From Planctomycetota bacterium (GTDB taxonomy: Bacteria; Planctomycetota; Phycisphaerae; Phycisphaerales; UBA1924), in the NCBI GenBank assembly GCA_018242645.1, contig JAFEBN010000232.1, positions 1 to 35,510 of the forward strand: DNA of 35,510 bases, read 5' to 3'. Each line of letters starts with the position of its first letter. The first letter of the stretch is position 1. A program made the position numbers and the translations under genes. Below, piece by piece: positions 15,007 to 23,486 of the stretch. Under the pieces are notes generated by a model that worked only from the letters and a program-made list of their open reading frames with translations, was not told where the DNA came from and did not search any database.

Positions 15007-15927
15007 TCAGCGCGGACCGATGATCGCCGCCATGCGCCCCGTGCGCCCCTTGTCCCGCCGGTGGCTGAAAAACAGATCGCCCCGCTCCACCGTGCACAGC
15101 GCCAGCGTCTCAATCGACGCGACGCCCGCCTCCCGCAGTTGCAGCGCCAGCGCCGCCTGCAAATCCACGAACCCATTTGAAACCGGATTCGCCGGATCGA
15201 CGACGCGCCACGGACCCGCATCACCAAAGACCCGGCGGAACTCCGCAACAACTTCCGGCCCCACCTCGAAATGCCGCGCCGAGATGCACGGCCCGATGCA
15301 CGCCGCGATGTCGCGTGCACCGAGCGAGCGCATCGCTTCCACCGCCGAGCGCGCAATCCCCGCGATCACACCCCGCCACCCCGCGTGCACGGCGCCGACC
15401 ACGCGCCCGTCCCCGCTCGCAAGCAGGACTGGCGTGCAGTCCGCCGTCCGGATGCACAGCACGCGATGTGGATCGTCCGTCACGATCGCATCGGCCTTGG
15501 TATCGCGCGTCTCATTCGTCTCGGGATCCGGAGAGCCCGGATGCGTCACAGCGCCGCGTCGCACGATGTGCGTCTTCCCTCCGTGCACCTGGTAGACCTG
15601 CACGAGCTCCTTGCGCTCCGGCTCCTCCACACCGCAAGCCTCCAGCAGAACGCGGAAATTGCGAGCGATGTTGGCGCCCGCGTCGCGCTCTTCCGCGGCC
15701 AGTTCCCCCGGGTTTCCGAAGTTCAGCGAGTCAAACACGCCCCGCGAAACGCCGCCGCAGCGCGTCGAGAATCCATGCGCCACGCCGATGGAAGCCAGGA
15801 GCGAACTGGTCAGGTTGGGAGCGGCCGACGTTTGCTGCACGGGCAACCGTAGAGCATCGACCGATACTTTCCGCGCCGTGATACGCTGCCTGCCGCAGTC
15901 GATCGTGGCGAACCTCTCGCCAACCAT
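15007..15927 (-). CDS. pgeF: YfiH/PgeF-family purine nucleoside phosphorylase / peptidoglycan editing factor
   Basis: A protein of about 306 residues of the DUF152 (YfiH, YlmD, LACC1-like) family, formerly called multicopper polyphenol oxidase. Visible family blocks are HGFSTRCGGVS, the QVYQVHGGKTH histidine, IRTADCTPVLL with the metal-binding Cys, HAGWRG with the second His, and the C-terminal CTVERGDLFFSHRRDKGRTGR. Family members cleave purine nucleosides, and in E. coli the protein acts in peptidoglycan editing. I chose ATG 15927; GTG 15840 would remove 29 poorly conserved residues and is a real alternative. No ribosome site is evident for either. The same frame stays open far upstream over the kinase gene, but that part is an antisense shadow. 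Confidence 0.87.
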   Translation of the reverse strand: MVGERFATIDCGRQRITARKVSVDALRLPVQQTSAAPNLTSSLLASIGVAHGFSTRCGGVSRGVFDSLNFGNPGELAAEERDAGANIARNFRVLLEACGVEEPERKELVQVYQVHGGKTHIVRRGAVTHPGSPDPETNETRDTKADAIVTDDPHRVLCIRTADCTPVLLASGDGRVVGAVHAGWRGVIAGIARSAVEAMRSLGARDIAACIGPCISARHFEVGPEVVAEFRRVFGDAGPWRVVDPANPVSNGFVDLQAALALQLREAGVASIETLALCTVERGDLFFSHRRDKGRTGRMAAIIGPR

Positions 15928-15968
15928 TCCGTGCCGTAGAAACTGGTTTGGCGGGATTTGTTTGAAGA

Positions 15969-16023
15969 GTGGGGGGGTGGGAGTGGGGGTGAGGGCGAGG
16001 GTGGGGGTGGGGGGTGGAGGGGG
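15969..16023 (+). other. G-rich tract, predicted G-quadruplex, in the kinase 5' leader
   Basis: About 55 bases contain at least seven runs of three or more G (the longest is seven) separated by T, A, TGA or CGA. The tract lies between the divergent pgeF and kinase genes and ends in GGAGGGGG, which is also the likely ribosome site of the kinase. It can form G-quadruplexes in the non-template DNA strand and in the kinase mRNA. Confidence 0.75.
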
Positions 16024-16026
16024 TTT

Positions 16027-18414
16027 ATGGCGGAAGGCGACACGACCAAGCCCGACTTTCCCACCGCGTCGATCGGCGCCGGTGAGACGCTGGCATCCCC
16101 GCGATCGCAGACGATCGAATACCTGGGCGAGAAGCCCGGGGATTCGATCGGGCCGTTCAAGCTGATCAGCATTCTGGGCGAGGGCGGTTTCGGCGTGGTC
16201 TGGTTGGCCGAGCGCCGCGAGCCCATCGTCCAGCGAGTCGCGGTCAAGGTCATCAAGCCGGGCATGGACTCCCGCGAAGTGGTCGCCCGCTTCGAGCAGG
16301 AGCGCCAGGCCCTGGCGGTGATGGATCATCCCTGCATCGCCAAGGTGCTCGATGCCGGCGCGACGACCAGCGGCCGCCCGTACTTCGTCATGGAGTACGT
16401 CAAGGGCGATCCCATCACCGCCTACTGCGACAAGAACCGCCTGACCCTCCGCCAGCGCCTGGAGCTGTTCCTCCCGGTCCTCGATGCCGTTCAGCACGCC
16501 CACAGCAAGGGCATCATCCATCGCGATCTCAAGCCCAGCAACGTCCTGGTCGCCTCGGTCGAAGGCCAGCCCGGTCTTCCCAAGGTGATCGACTTCGGCA
16601 TCGCCAAGGCCGTGAGTCACGCCCTGACCGACAAGACGCTGTTCACCCAGATGGGGCAGATCATCGGCACCCCCGAATACATGTCGCCAGAGCAGGCCGA
16701 TCTTTCCGGCATCGATATCGACACCCGCACCGACGTCTATTCGCTCGGCGTCGTGCTCTACGAACTGCTCACCGGCGCGCTCCCCTTCGACCCCAAAGAC
16801 CTGCGGAGCAAGGGCTACGACGAGATCCGGCGCATCATCCGCGAGGTCGAGCCGCCCCACCCCAGCACGCGTCTGGGGACCATGATCGCCACCGGCGACG
16901 ACACCGCCCGCACCGTCGCAGAGCGCCGCGGCATCCGCACCAACGAACTCGAACGCGCCCTCCGCTCCGAACTCGAGTGGATCCCGCTCAAGGCGATGCG
17001 CAAGGAACGCGACCGGCGGTACGCAACGCCCTCGGAAATGGCGCAGGACATCCGAAATTACCTCGCCGACCTGCCCCTCATGGCCGGCCCCGAGTCTCGC
17101 TCCTATCGCGTGCGCAAGTTTGTTCGCAAGCACCGCGCCGGCGTCGGCGTCGCGGTTCTTCTCGCCGGCACCCTGCTGACCGCGACCATCGTCAGCGTCC
17201 GCTTCGGACTCGCCGAGCAGCGCGCCAAGCTCGAAGCCGAGCGCGAACGGGAAATCGCCGAGGCGGTCAACCGGTTTCTGAACGAAGACCTTCTCCAGGC
17301 CGCCGACCCCGAACGCGGAGGCGTCGATACCAAGGTCGTCGATCTGCTCGAGCCCGCAACCGAAAAGATCGGTGACCGCTTCGCCGACAAACCCCGCGTG
17401 CAGGCCCGGCTCGCACGCACCCTCGGCGAGGCCTATCTCGCGCTCGGCGAGCCCGGGCCCGCGATGCCCCTGCTCGAAGAAGCGATGAAGCTCGCGGCAC
17501 AGTCACAGGAAGAAGGCTTCGGCGTGGAAGTCGGGGCCAAGCTCGCGGAGGCAAAGTACCGCGTCGCCTCGGGCGAATCCGCCGATGCCGCCGTCGACCT
17601 CGCCCGCAAAAAGCTGGCGGAATCCGAAAAGGCGTTCGGCCCGCGCGACCGGCGCACCATGAACCTGCGCAACCAGCTCGGCGGCGCGCTCAAGTGGGCG
17701 GGAAAGCTCGACGAAGCCAAGGCCGTCTACGAGCAGACGGTGATCGACCGGCGCGCCGTCTACGGCGACAAGGACGTCGACACACTGATCGCCCGCCACA
17801 ACCTCAACACGGTCGCGCTCCGCATGGCGCGCCAGCTCCGCGCGCAGGACAAGGAAAAGTCGCAGCAGCTGATGCTCGCAGCCCTCGCGGAGCGCCAGCA
17901 GATCACGCGTGACACCCGCGCCGCGCTCAAGCCCGGCGATCCGCAGGTGCTCGCAACCTGGGGAGAAGAATGCGGCCTGCTCGCCGAAGCCGGCAAGCCC
18001 GAAGAGGCCCTCGAGTCCTACGCCCAGGCCGTCGAGGCCATGCGAAGTTATCTCGGCTTCGCCCACTGGCGCACCATCGAGACCACCGCCCGCTACGGCG
18101 CCGCTCTCCGCAAGGCCGGTCGAAACGACGAGGCCATCGTCCAGCTCACCATCGGCCTCGAGGGCACCCGCAGCGTCCGCGGCCCCGTGTACGGCGACAC
18201 CCTGGCCATCACCGATTTTCTCGTGACCGTGCTCGAAGAGTCCGGCGCTCATCCCCGCGCCGAGTCGCTCCTCGTCCGCGCGTACACCGACGCACGCGAC
18301 GCCAAGGAAAACGACCTCGCCCGCGAACGCGCCGCCAAGGTCGCCGCGTTCTTCGCCCGCCGCGGCAACGAGGCCAAAAAAACCGAGTGGGAAAAGACCG
18401 CGTCCGGAAGCTGA
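16027..18414 (+). CDS. Transmembrane Ser/Thr protein kinase with TPR-like repeats
   Basis: A 795-residue receptor-type kinase. The N-terminal cytoplasmic kinase domain has a Gly-rich loop GEGGFG from residue 51, the VAVKVIK lysine near 73, the catalytic loop HRDLKPSN (His165, Asp167), DFG at 189-191, the activation-segment end GTPEYMSPEQ and DVYSLGVVLYELLTG. All catalytic residues are present, so it should be active. A single membrane helix lies at about 371-392 (AGVGVAVLLAGTLLTATIVS). A coiled-coil-like stretch (EQRAKLEAEREREIAEAV) follows. The external part holds TPR-like helical repeats with YLALGEPGPAMPLLEEA and KLDEAKAVYEQ. This architecture is abundant in planctomycetes. ATG 16027 follows GGAGGGGG. 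The ligand is unknown. The gene converges on a dockerin gene, with four bases between the stop codons. Confidence 0.93.
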   Translation: MAEGDTTKPDFPTASIGAGETLASPRSQTIEYLGEKPGDSIGPFKLISILGEGGFGVVWLAERREPIVQRVAVKVIKPGMDSREVVARFEQERQALAVMDHPCIAKVLDAGATTSGRPYFVMEYVKGDPITAYCDKNRLTLRQRLELFLPVLDAVQHAHSKGIIHRDLKPSNVLVASVEGQPGLPKVIDFGIAKAVSHALTDKTLFTQMGQIIGTPEYMSPEQADLSGIDIDTRTDVYSLGVVLYELLTGALPFDPKDLRSKGYDEIRRIIREVEPPHPSTRLGTMIATGDDTARTVAERRGIRTNELERALRSELEWIPLKAMRKERDRRYATPSEMAQDIRNYLADLPLMAGPESRSYRVRKFVRKHRAGVGVAVLLAGTLLTATIVSVRFGLAEQRAKLEAEREREIAEAVNRFLNEDLLQAADPERGGVDTKVVDLLEPATEKIGDRFADKPRVQARLARTLGEAYLALGEPGPAMPLLEEAMKLAAQSQEEGFGVEVGAKLAEAKYRVASGESADAAVDLARKKLAESEKAFGPRDRRTMNLRNQLGGALKWAGKLDEAKAVYEQTVIDRRAVYGDKDVDTLIARHNLNTVALRMARQLRAQDKEKSQQLMLAALAERQQITRDTRAALKPGDPQVLATWGEECGLLAEAGKPEEALESYAQAVEAMRSYLGFAHWRTIETTARYGAALRKAGRNDEAIVQLTIGLEGTRSVRGPVYGDTLAITDFLVTVLEESGAHPRAESLLVRAYTDARDAKENDLARERAAKVAAFFARRGNEAKKTEWEKTASGS

Positions 18415-18418
18415 TCAC

Positions 18419-19231
18419 TCACGGGCAGATCAGCACGTTGTACGACGCGACGAACAACAGGAAGTCGGCGTCGTCCACAAAGCCGTCGTTGTTGAAATCC
18501 GCCGGGCAGCCCTGCGGCATGCCGCCGCCCGAGCAGCTCAGGATGTCGTAGGCCGTCACGAACGGCGAGAAGTCGGCGTCGTCCACAAAGCCGTCGCCGT
18601 TGAAATCACCGTGACACGGCGTCCTCAGCGTCAGCTTCCAGTTCACGCTGGTGGAGTTGCAGCCCGTCGCGGTGAACTGGTTGTACCACGTCGAAACAAC
18701 GCTGAAGCTGAAGGTGTTGTCGCGTCCCGCCGCAACGCCGAAGCGAAGCTTGTACGTGCCCGGGGTGAGTTCGCCCGTGCTCGCGCTGAACGATGTGATC
18801 GTCCCCGTGCCGTTGGCGAACGTGACCGGAACAAACGGCGTGGTCGTGCTGCCGACGACCGTCGTGCTCTGGTTGGTGATCTTGAACGTCGCGGCCTGCG
18901 TGAGCGTGAACACGACTTCGTTGTTGGTGTACGCGGCGGTGTAGCCGAAATCGTTCGCGTGCGCAGCGGTGCCGAGCAACTGGATCTGCGTGTCGACATC
19001 CGTCGGCGTGATCTGGACCGAGGCGAACGCGGAGCCCGCGAAGCCGCCGCCCGTCGCGCCGCCGCCCGAGCGTTTGGATGTGGTGGAAACAGGGCTCTGC
19101 TGCGCGATGGGTTCGGGGAATCCGGCCCCGGTCACGGTGCCGGACGAAAAAGACGCGGTGACCGGTCCCGCAGATGCCGAGGCCGCGATGCTCAAAAGGC
19201 AGGCCGTACCGAGAAAACGACGATGATCCAT
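18419..19231 (-). CDS. Secreted dockerin protein, paralogue of the next upstream gene
   Basis: A 270-residue exported protein. The signal peptide MDHRRFLGTACLLSIAASASAG is followed by TASFSSGTVTGAGFPEP, an SGGGATGGGFAG glycine hinge and a beta-rich domain. Near residue 165 is RFGVAAGRDNTFSFSVVSTW. The C-terminus (18419-18607) is a dockerin: DFNGDGFVDDADF and DFNNDGFVDDADF, ending in LICP. GGGAGAAAC before ATG 19231 is a good ribosome site. It shares its N-terminal pattern, glycine hinge and RFGVAAGR block with the 19318-20601 protein, so the two arose by tandem duplication. The globular part lacks a recognisable enzyme signature. A structural or binding role at the surface is the likely inference. 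Confidence 0.85.
   Translation of the reverse strand: MDHRRFLGTACLLSIAASASAGPVTASFSSGTVTGAGFPEPIAQQSPVSTTSKRSGGGATGGGFAGSAFASVQITPTDVDTQIQLLGTAAHANDFGYTAAYTNNEVVFTLTQAATFKITNQSTTVVGSTTTPFVPVTFANGTGTITSFSASTGELTPGTYKLRFGVAAGRDNTFSFSVVSTWYNQFTATGCNSTSVNWKLTLRTPCHGDFNGDGFVDDADFSPFVTAYDILSCSGGGMPQGCPADFNNDGFVDDADFLLFVASYNVLICP
18461..18596. repeat. 28-base direct repeat encoding the two dockerin EF-hands
   Basis: The 28 bases at 18461-18488 recur without change at 18569-18596, 108 bases away. They encode the FVDDADF cores of the two dockerin repeats. The identity at DNA level suggests recent duplication or gene conversion of the motif. Confidence 0.75.
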
Positions 19232-19317
19232 GATGTTTCTCCCACTCCGTTTCCGGTGGTTCGCTGATCCGGAATCGCCAGAATGGTAGAGGTTGAGTCC
19301 GGGCCGCGAAGAGCGCC

Positions 19318-20601
19318 TCAAGGACAAAGCAGTTCGTTGTATGCCAGGGCAAAGGCCACGAAATCGGCGTCGTCCACCACAAGGTCCCCGTTCAGATTGG
19401 CCGGGCAATTCGCAGGCATGGCCGGATCGAAGCAGTCGAACGTGTCGTAGGCGGTCGCAAAGAGCACGAAATCCGTGTCTTCCACCAGCCCGTCGGTGTT
19501 GAGATCCGCGGCACATCCGGGCAGATAGTCGAACGTCGCATCAAATCCGATGTCGAACGTGCCGTACCCCTCGCCGATCACCACCGGGTTCAGGTCCGCG
19601 CGGATGAACATGTCAACCCCGCCCGGGTACGGATCGCCCCCGCCGTCGAAGATGTTCGCCGCCTCCGGCAGCACGGCGTAGTACTTCGTGTGATAGTCCA
19701 GCGCCACGCCGTCGAACTTGTAGAAACCGTCGCCCACATGCACGCCCGTCGCGCGACTGCCCGCCCCGCTCGCCGCCGCGGCCGGTGTCGGCGGTGCATC
19801 GAAGATCCGCAGCACCGGCGGCGGAACCGCATTGGAGAGATCAAACGCGATCGACATCCACTGCAGCCGCGCCACCTTCGGCGTCGATGCCGGCGCCGGC
19901 GGCGCCACCGCATTGCCAAACGACGAGGGCGTGAACGATTGACCTTGGACGTAGTAGACCGACGACGATGGGAAGTTGCCCAGCGTGAACGTCTCTGCCA
20001 TCGGCTTCAGCAGCATCTTCCAGTCGAGAGACGAACTGTTCACCCGTGAAGTCCCGTACGGACCGTACCACTCCGAGACCACCGTGGGTCCGAACGAGTT
20101 GGCCCGCCCGGCCGCCACGCCGAAGCGCACGCGGTACATCCCCGCGCTCAGCGTGCCCGTTGTCGAAGTCTCATACGACACCGAACCCGTGATCGATTCA
20201 AACGACACCAGCGAGTGCGCGCCGCCATCGACCGTGCTGCTATCCGTGATCGCAAAGCTCGTGGCCTTCGTCAGCCCCAGCACCAGGGGCGTCGCCGCGT
20301 ACGAAGCGGTGTAACCGTCATTCAAATTGTGAAATGCGAAGCCCGAAAGCGACAGCGTCGAGCCGCTGTCCGTATCAATGATCCCGGCATCGGCGCTCGC
20401 AAATCCCCCGAATCCCCCACCCGTCGAACCGCCCCCCGAGCCCGATTTCTGGCCCACCGGGGCGAGCGTGGTCTGCCGCAACGGATCCGGAAAACCCGCC
20501 GCCCGGATGTTGCCCGAAGTGAACCCCGTTCCCAGCGGGCCGGCGAGTGCCGCGGCACAAAGGACGGGCGAAGCGAGTAATGCAAGTCGGGTGGGATTCA
20601 T
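19318..20601 (-). CDS. Secreted dockerin protein, larger paralogue
   Basis: A 427-residue exported protein. The signal peptide (MNPTRLALLASPVLCAAALAG) is followed by GTGFTSGNIRAAGFPDP, a GSGGGSTGGGFGGF hinge and a beta-rich domain with RFGVAAGRANSFGPTVVSEW, matching the 18419-19231 protein. Unlike that protein it carries an extra domain of about 140 residues (from about FTLGNFPSSSVYYVQGQSF to FDIGFDATFDYLPG). The dockerin (19318-19506) has DLNTDGLVEDTDF and NLNGDLVVDDADF and ends in LLCP. ATG 20601 has GGAG about ten bases upstream. A C-rich run upstream (20641-20655; G-rich on the coding strand) resembles the G tract before the kinase. Function unknown. Confidence 0.85.
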   Translation of the reverse strand: MNPTRLALLASPVLCAAALAGPLGTGFTSGNIRAAGFPDPLRQTTLAPVGQKSGSGGGSTGGGFGGFASADAGIIDTDSGSTLSLSGFAFHNLNDGYTASYAATPLVLGLTKATSFAITDSSTVDGGAHSLVSFESITGSVSYETSTTGTLSAGMYRVRFGVAAGRANSFGPTVVSEWYGPYGTSRVNSSSLDWKMLLKPMAETFTLGNFPSSSVYYVQGQSFTPSSFGNAVAPPAPASTPKVARLQWMSIAFDLSNAVPPPVLRIFDAPPTPAAAASGAGSRATGVHVGDGFYKFDGVALDYHTKYYAVLPEAANIFDGGGDPYPGGVDMFIRADLNPVVIGEGYGTFDIGFDATFDYLPGCAADLNTDGLVEDTDFVLFATAYDTFDCFDPAMPANCPANLNGDLVVDDADFVAFALAYNELLCP

Positions 20602-20764
20602 CCGGGTGTCTCCAGGCGGTCAATTCGACGAGGGAGCGTACCCCCACCCCCCTCCACGCAAAAAACCGCCGCCGCGCCGGTCAATACCGGGCATCTCGCA
20701 GAAAAACTGATGAAAACGACCACCGCATCCCCCAGAGACCCTCGTGCGCCCGCACGGCGCCTGG

Positions 20765-21862
20765 TCATCCGTTCACGTTCATCACAACCTTGATCCCGTC
20801 CCCGTGCATCATGGTGTGGAAAGCCTTCTCGAACTGCTCAAGCGGGAACTCGTGCGTGATGATCTCGCCCAGCTCCAGCCGGCCCGAGAGCAGCAGTTCT
20901 TCCATCTGATACCACGTCTCGAACATCCGCCGCCCATTGATCCCCAGCACCGTCGCGCCCTTGAAGACAACGTGCTGCGTGATGTTGAACGTGGGGGGCT
21001 TGGCGGGAATACCCAGCAGCGCCGCCGTCCCGCCGTTGCGCAGAGCGCTGAAACCCTGGTCGTACGCCGCGGGAGAGCCCGACATCTCGAGCAGGACATC
21101 CACGCCTTCGTTGCGGCAAGCCTTCTTCACGTCGCTGATCCACGAGCTGTTGCGCGGATCAAAGACGTCCGTCGCGCCCAGTTTCTTGGCCAGGTCGCGC
21201 CGCGCGGGGTTGATGTCCGTCGCAAAGATGCGACCCGCTCCCGCGGCACGCGCCACCGTCACCGCCATCAACCCGATGATCCCCGTTCCCGTTATCAGCA
21301 CGCTCTTGGCGCTCACGCCCGCCGCCATCACGGTGTGCACCGCGTTGCCCAGCGGGTCGAGCACCGCCGCCACCTTGTCCGGAATCTTCGGATGCACCGG
21401 CCACACGTTCTCTTCCGGCACGCACACGTAATCGGCAAACACACCGTCGCGGTCGATGCCCAGGATCCGCGTGTCGCTCGCGATGTGCGCGTTGCCCGTG
21501 CGGCTGTTGTAATCGACGCCCGCCGTGATGTGCCCCTCCGCGCTCACGCGCAGACCCGGCTTGTATCGGGTGACCGCGTTGCCCACCGCTTCGATCACGC
21601 CGACAAACTCGTGCCCCGTGACGATGCCGACCGGGATCCGCCCCGCCGCCCAGTCGTCCCACTCCCAGATGTGCCGATCGGTCCCGCAGATCCCGACCTT
21701 CGAAACCTTGATCAAGACATCGCGCGGGCCGGGCGTGGGTTTCTCCCGCGCGGGATCAAACTTCAAGCCTTCACCGGCATGGTGCTTGTAGAGCGCACGC
21801 ATCGTCTTCTTGGAGGGTTCGGACGTTCGAGAATCCGTGGGAGTCAGAGTCGCCGTGGCCAT
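20765..21862 (-). CDS. tdh: L-threonine 3-dehydrogenase-like medium-chain dehydrogenase
   Basis: A 365-residue zinc-dependent medium-chain dehydrogenase, closest by eye to L-threonine 3-dehydrogenase, which oxidises threonine to 2-amino-3-oxobutyrate with NAD. Catalytic zinc residues are present: Cys59 in GICGTD, His84-Glu85 in GHEFVG. The family blocks VSAEGHIT, DPLGNAVHT, GTGIIG (NAD binding, 192-197), LEMSGSP and INGRRMFETWYQM also match. It has about 20 extra N-terminal residues. All four cysteines of the structural zinc lobe are missing (Ala114, Asp117, Ser120, Ala128). ATG 21862 follows a GGAG-type site. No 2-amino-3-ketobutyrate CoA ligase gene is adjacent. Other polyol or alcohol dehydrogenases of this family are possible. 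Confidence 0.87.
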   Translation of the reverse strand: MATATLTPTDSRTSEPSKKTMRALYKHHAGEGLKFDPAREKPTPGPRDVLIKVSKVGICGTDRHIWEWDDWAAGRIPVGIVTGHEFVGVIEAVGNAVTRYKPGLRVSAEGHITAGVDYNSRTGNAHIASDTRILGIDRDGVFADYVCVPEENVWPVHPKIPDKVAAVLDPLGNAVHTVMAAGVSAKSVLITGTGIIGLMAVTVARAAGAGRIFATDINPARRDLAKKLGATDVFDPRNSSWISDVKKACRNEGVDVLLEMSGSPAAYDQGFSALRNGGTAALLGIPAKPPTFNITQHVVFKGATVLGINGRRMFETWYQMEELLLSGRLELGEIITHEFPLEQFEKAFHTMMHGDGIKVVMNVNG

Positions 21863-22147
21863 GGAAAGTCTCCGTCACCAAGTGTAGAAGCCGCGAAAAC
21901 ACGATGATCGTCGCTTTCCCAGAGCGCCTCGGAGTGAGCCGGAGTTTGCCACGACAACCTGGCCACCGTGCCACCTTTGAACTCCCGCGTCTCGCCCGAA
22001 ATCGCCCCCCGGAACCCACACTGCCCCCGAACCCCAAGCCACCGCTCGGCGCTGCATTCGACTAGAGTCTCTCCGTTGAGCCGCGCCCTCTCCACAACTT
22101 CAGGTCGCTCACCCGCGCGCAAGCCGGCCGCTTCCTCATTCCTCTAC

Positions 22148-23323
22148 ATGGCCGCCAAGCCCGGCGGCGGACGATCCTTCGGGGTCCGTCAGGCTCGTGA
22201 CGAGCGCCACCTCGCCGGAGAACTCCGCAAGGACCGCATGGCCCTCCTGCGCTCCGTGAAACTGCCGGTCTCCGTTCGTGAAAGCGAAAGCGAGGTCAAG
22301 CTCAAGGACCAGGCCGAACTCAACACCCAGCTCGCCCAGCTTCTCTCCCGGGGCTCGCCCCTGGTCGAAGCCCTCGAGGTCACCGGCGCGTCGGTTTCCA
22401 GGCAGATGCGCCCCAGGGCGCTTCGCATGCGGGACCTGGTCGCCGGCGGCTCGAGTTTCGCCGAAGCCTGCGAGCAGATCGGCGGATTCGATCGCGTGAC
22501 CGTGGCCCTGTACCGCGCCGCCGAGCGCACCGGCGACCTCGCCGGCGCCGCCAAGCAGCTCGCCATCGCCGCACGCCGTCAACTGCAGGTCCAGGGCAAA
22601 GCCGCGACCCTGATGATCTACCCCGCGATTCTCCTCTCCATCACCATGCTCGCCGCGGCATTCCTGCTCACACGCATCCTCCCACAGATCGGCGCCGCAC
22701 TCGCACAGGCCGGCGTCGAACTCCCGCTCTTCACCCGCATGCTGCTCGCCATCGGCGTCTTCCTGCGCGACAACCTCCTCTGGATCCTGATCGTTCTCTT
22801 TGCCCTCATCGGCGCCGCGGTCCTCTTCCGCAAGGTCGTCGGCGCCGCGATCTTCACCGTTATGCGCAAGGCGCCCGCCATCCGCCAGGTCGTGCTCGCG
22901 CAGGAATCGGCCCGGTTCTTCAGCGTCATGGCCGCCCTCACCCGCTGCGGCGTCCCCCTCGCCGATGCCCTCGGCATCGCCAGCGACGCTATCAGCCACC
23001 CCGAGATGCGCGAGCAGCTCGAAAAACTGCGCGCCAGGCTCATCGAGGGCGGCGTGCTCCGCAACCTCATCGACGATGTGTCCGCTCTCCCCATCACCAC
23101 CCGCCGCCTGATGATCGCCGCCGAACGCGCCGGCGACCTCCAGAGCGCCTTCGACACGCTCGCCACCGACATGATGGAAGAGGTCGAAACCAGGTCCTCA
23201 CGCCTCATCGCCCTTATGGAGCCCGCGGTCATCGTCTTCCTCTTTGTTGTCGTCGGCTCCGTCATCCTCGGCGTGATGATCCCGCTGCTCAATCTCAGCA
23301 GCAGCGTGGGCCTGGGCGGGTAA
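22148..23323 (+). CDS. gspF: Type II secretion inner-membrane platform protein GspF
   Basis: A protein of 391 residues or more with the two T2SSF half-domains of GspF/PilC. The first begins near LNTQLAQLLSRGSPLVEALE, the second near SARFFSVMAALTRCGVPLADAL. Membrane helices lie at AATLMIYPAILLSITMLAAAF and LLWILIVLFALIGAAVLF, with the last near the C-terminus (PAVIVFLFVVVGSVILGVMIPL). GspF links the secretion ATPase to the pseudopilus. ATG 22148 is used here, but the GspF N-terminal pattern F-x-Y-x-A begins just before it (SSFLYMAAKPGG), so TTG 22076 may be the true start. The 285 bases between this gene and tdh (21863-22147) contain no other feature I can support. It heads the gsp operon; GspD and GspE are not in the window. 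Confidence 0.88.
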   Translation: MAAKPGGGRSFGVRQARDERHLAGELRKDRMALLRSVKLPVSVRESESEVKLKDQAELNTQLAQLLSRGSPLVEALEVTGASVSRQMRPRALRMRDLVAGGSSFAEACEQIGGFDRVTVALYRAAERTGDLAGAAKQLAIAARRQLQVQGKAATLMIYPAILLSITMLAAAFLLTRILPQIGAALAQAGVELPLFTRMLLAIGVFLRDNLLWILIVLFALIGAAVLFRKVVGAAIFTVMRKAPAIRQVVLAQESARFFSVMAALTRCGVPLADALGIASDAISHPEMREQLEKLRARLIEGGVLRNLIDDVSALPITTRRLMIAAERAGDLQSAFDTLATDMMEEVETRSSRLIALMEPAVIVFLFVVVGSVILGVMIPLLNLSSSVGLGG

Positions 23324-23486
23324 CGGTTTTCAGCAGGTCTCGCCGCGCTCGCCCGTGAAGCCGGTTTGGCCGATAAGATTGGCGACTTCCCGGCCGATCG
23401 ACCGGAAACAGTGCGGATTTGCGGCATTCGGCCGCGGGAAACGCCGCGAAAAACGAACCGGAGAGCCTTCGGGCGCGCTAGAGAAA

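Noticed and set aside
15928..17133. Upstream extension of the pgeF frame to 708 residues
   Set aside because: The extension lies antisense to the kinase domain and encodes a low-complexity sequence; YfiH-family proteins are about 240-300 residues.
20741..20760. Palindrome CGTGCGCCCGCACG after tdh as a terminator
   Set aside because: The loop is too small for the full stem and there is no T-run on either strand; self-complementary GC words are frequent here.
18419..21862. Duplicated dockerin genes as a mobile element
   Set aside because: There are no terminal inverted repeats, target duplications or transposase; tandem gene duplication explains the pattern.
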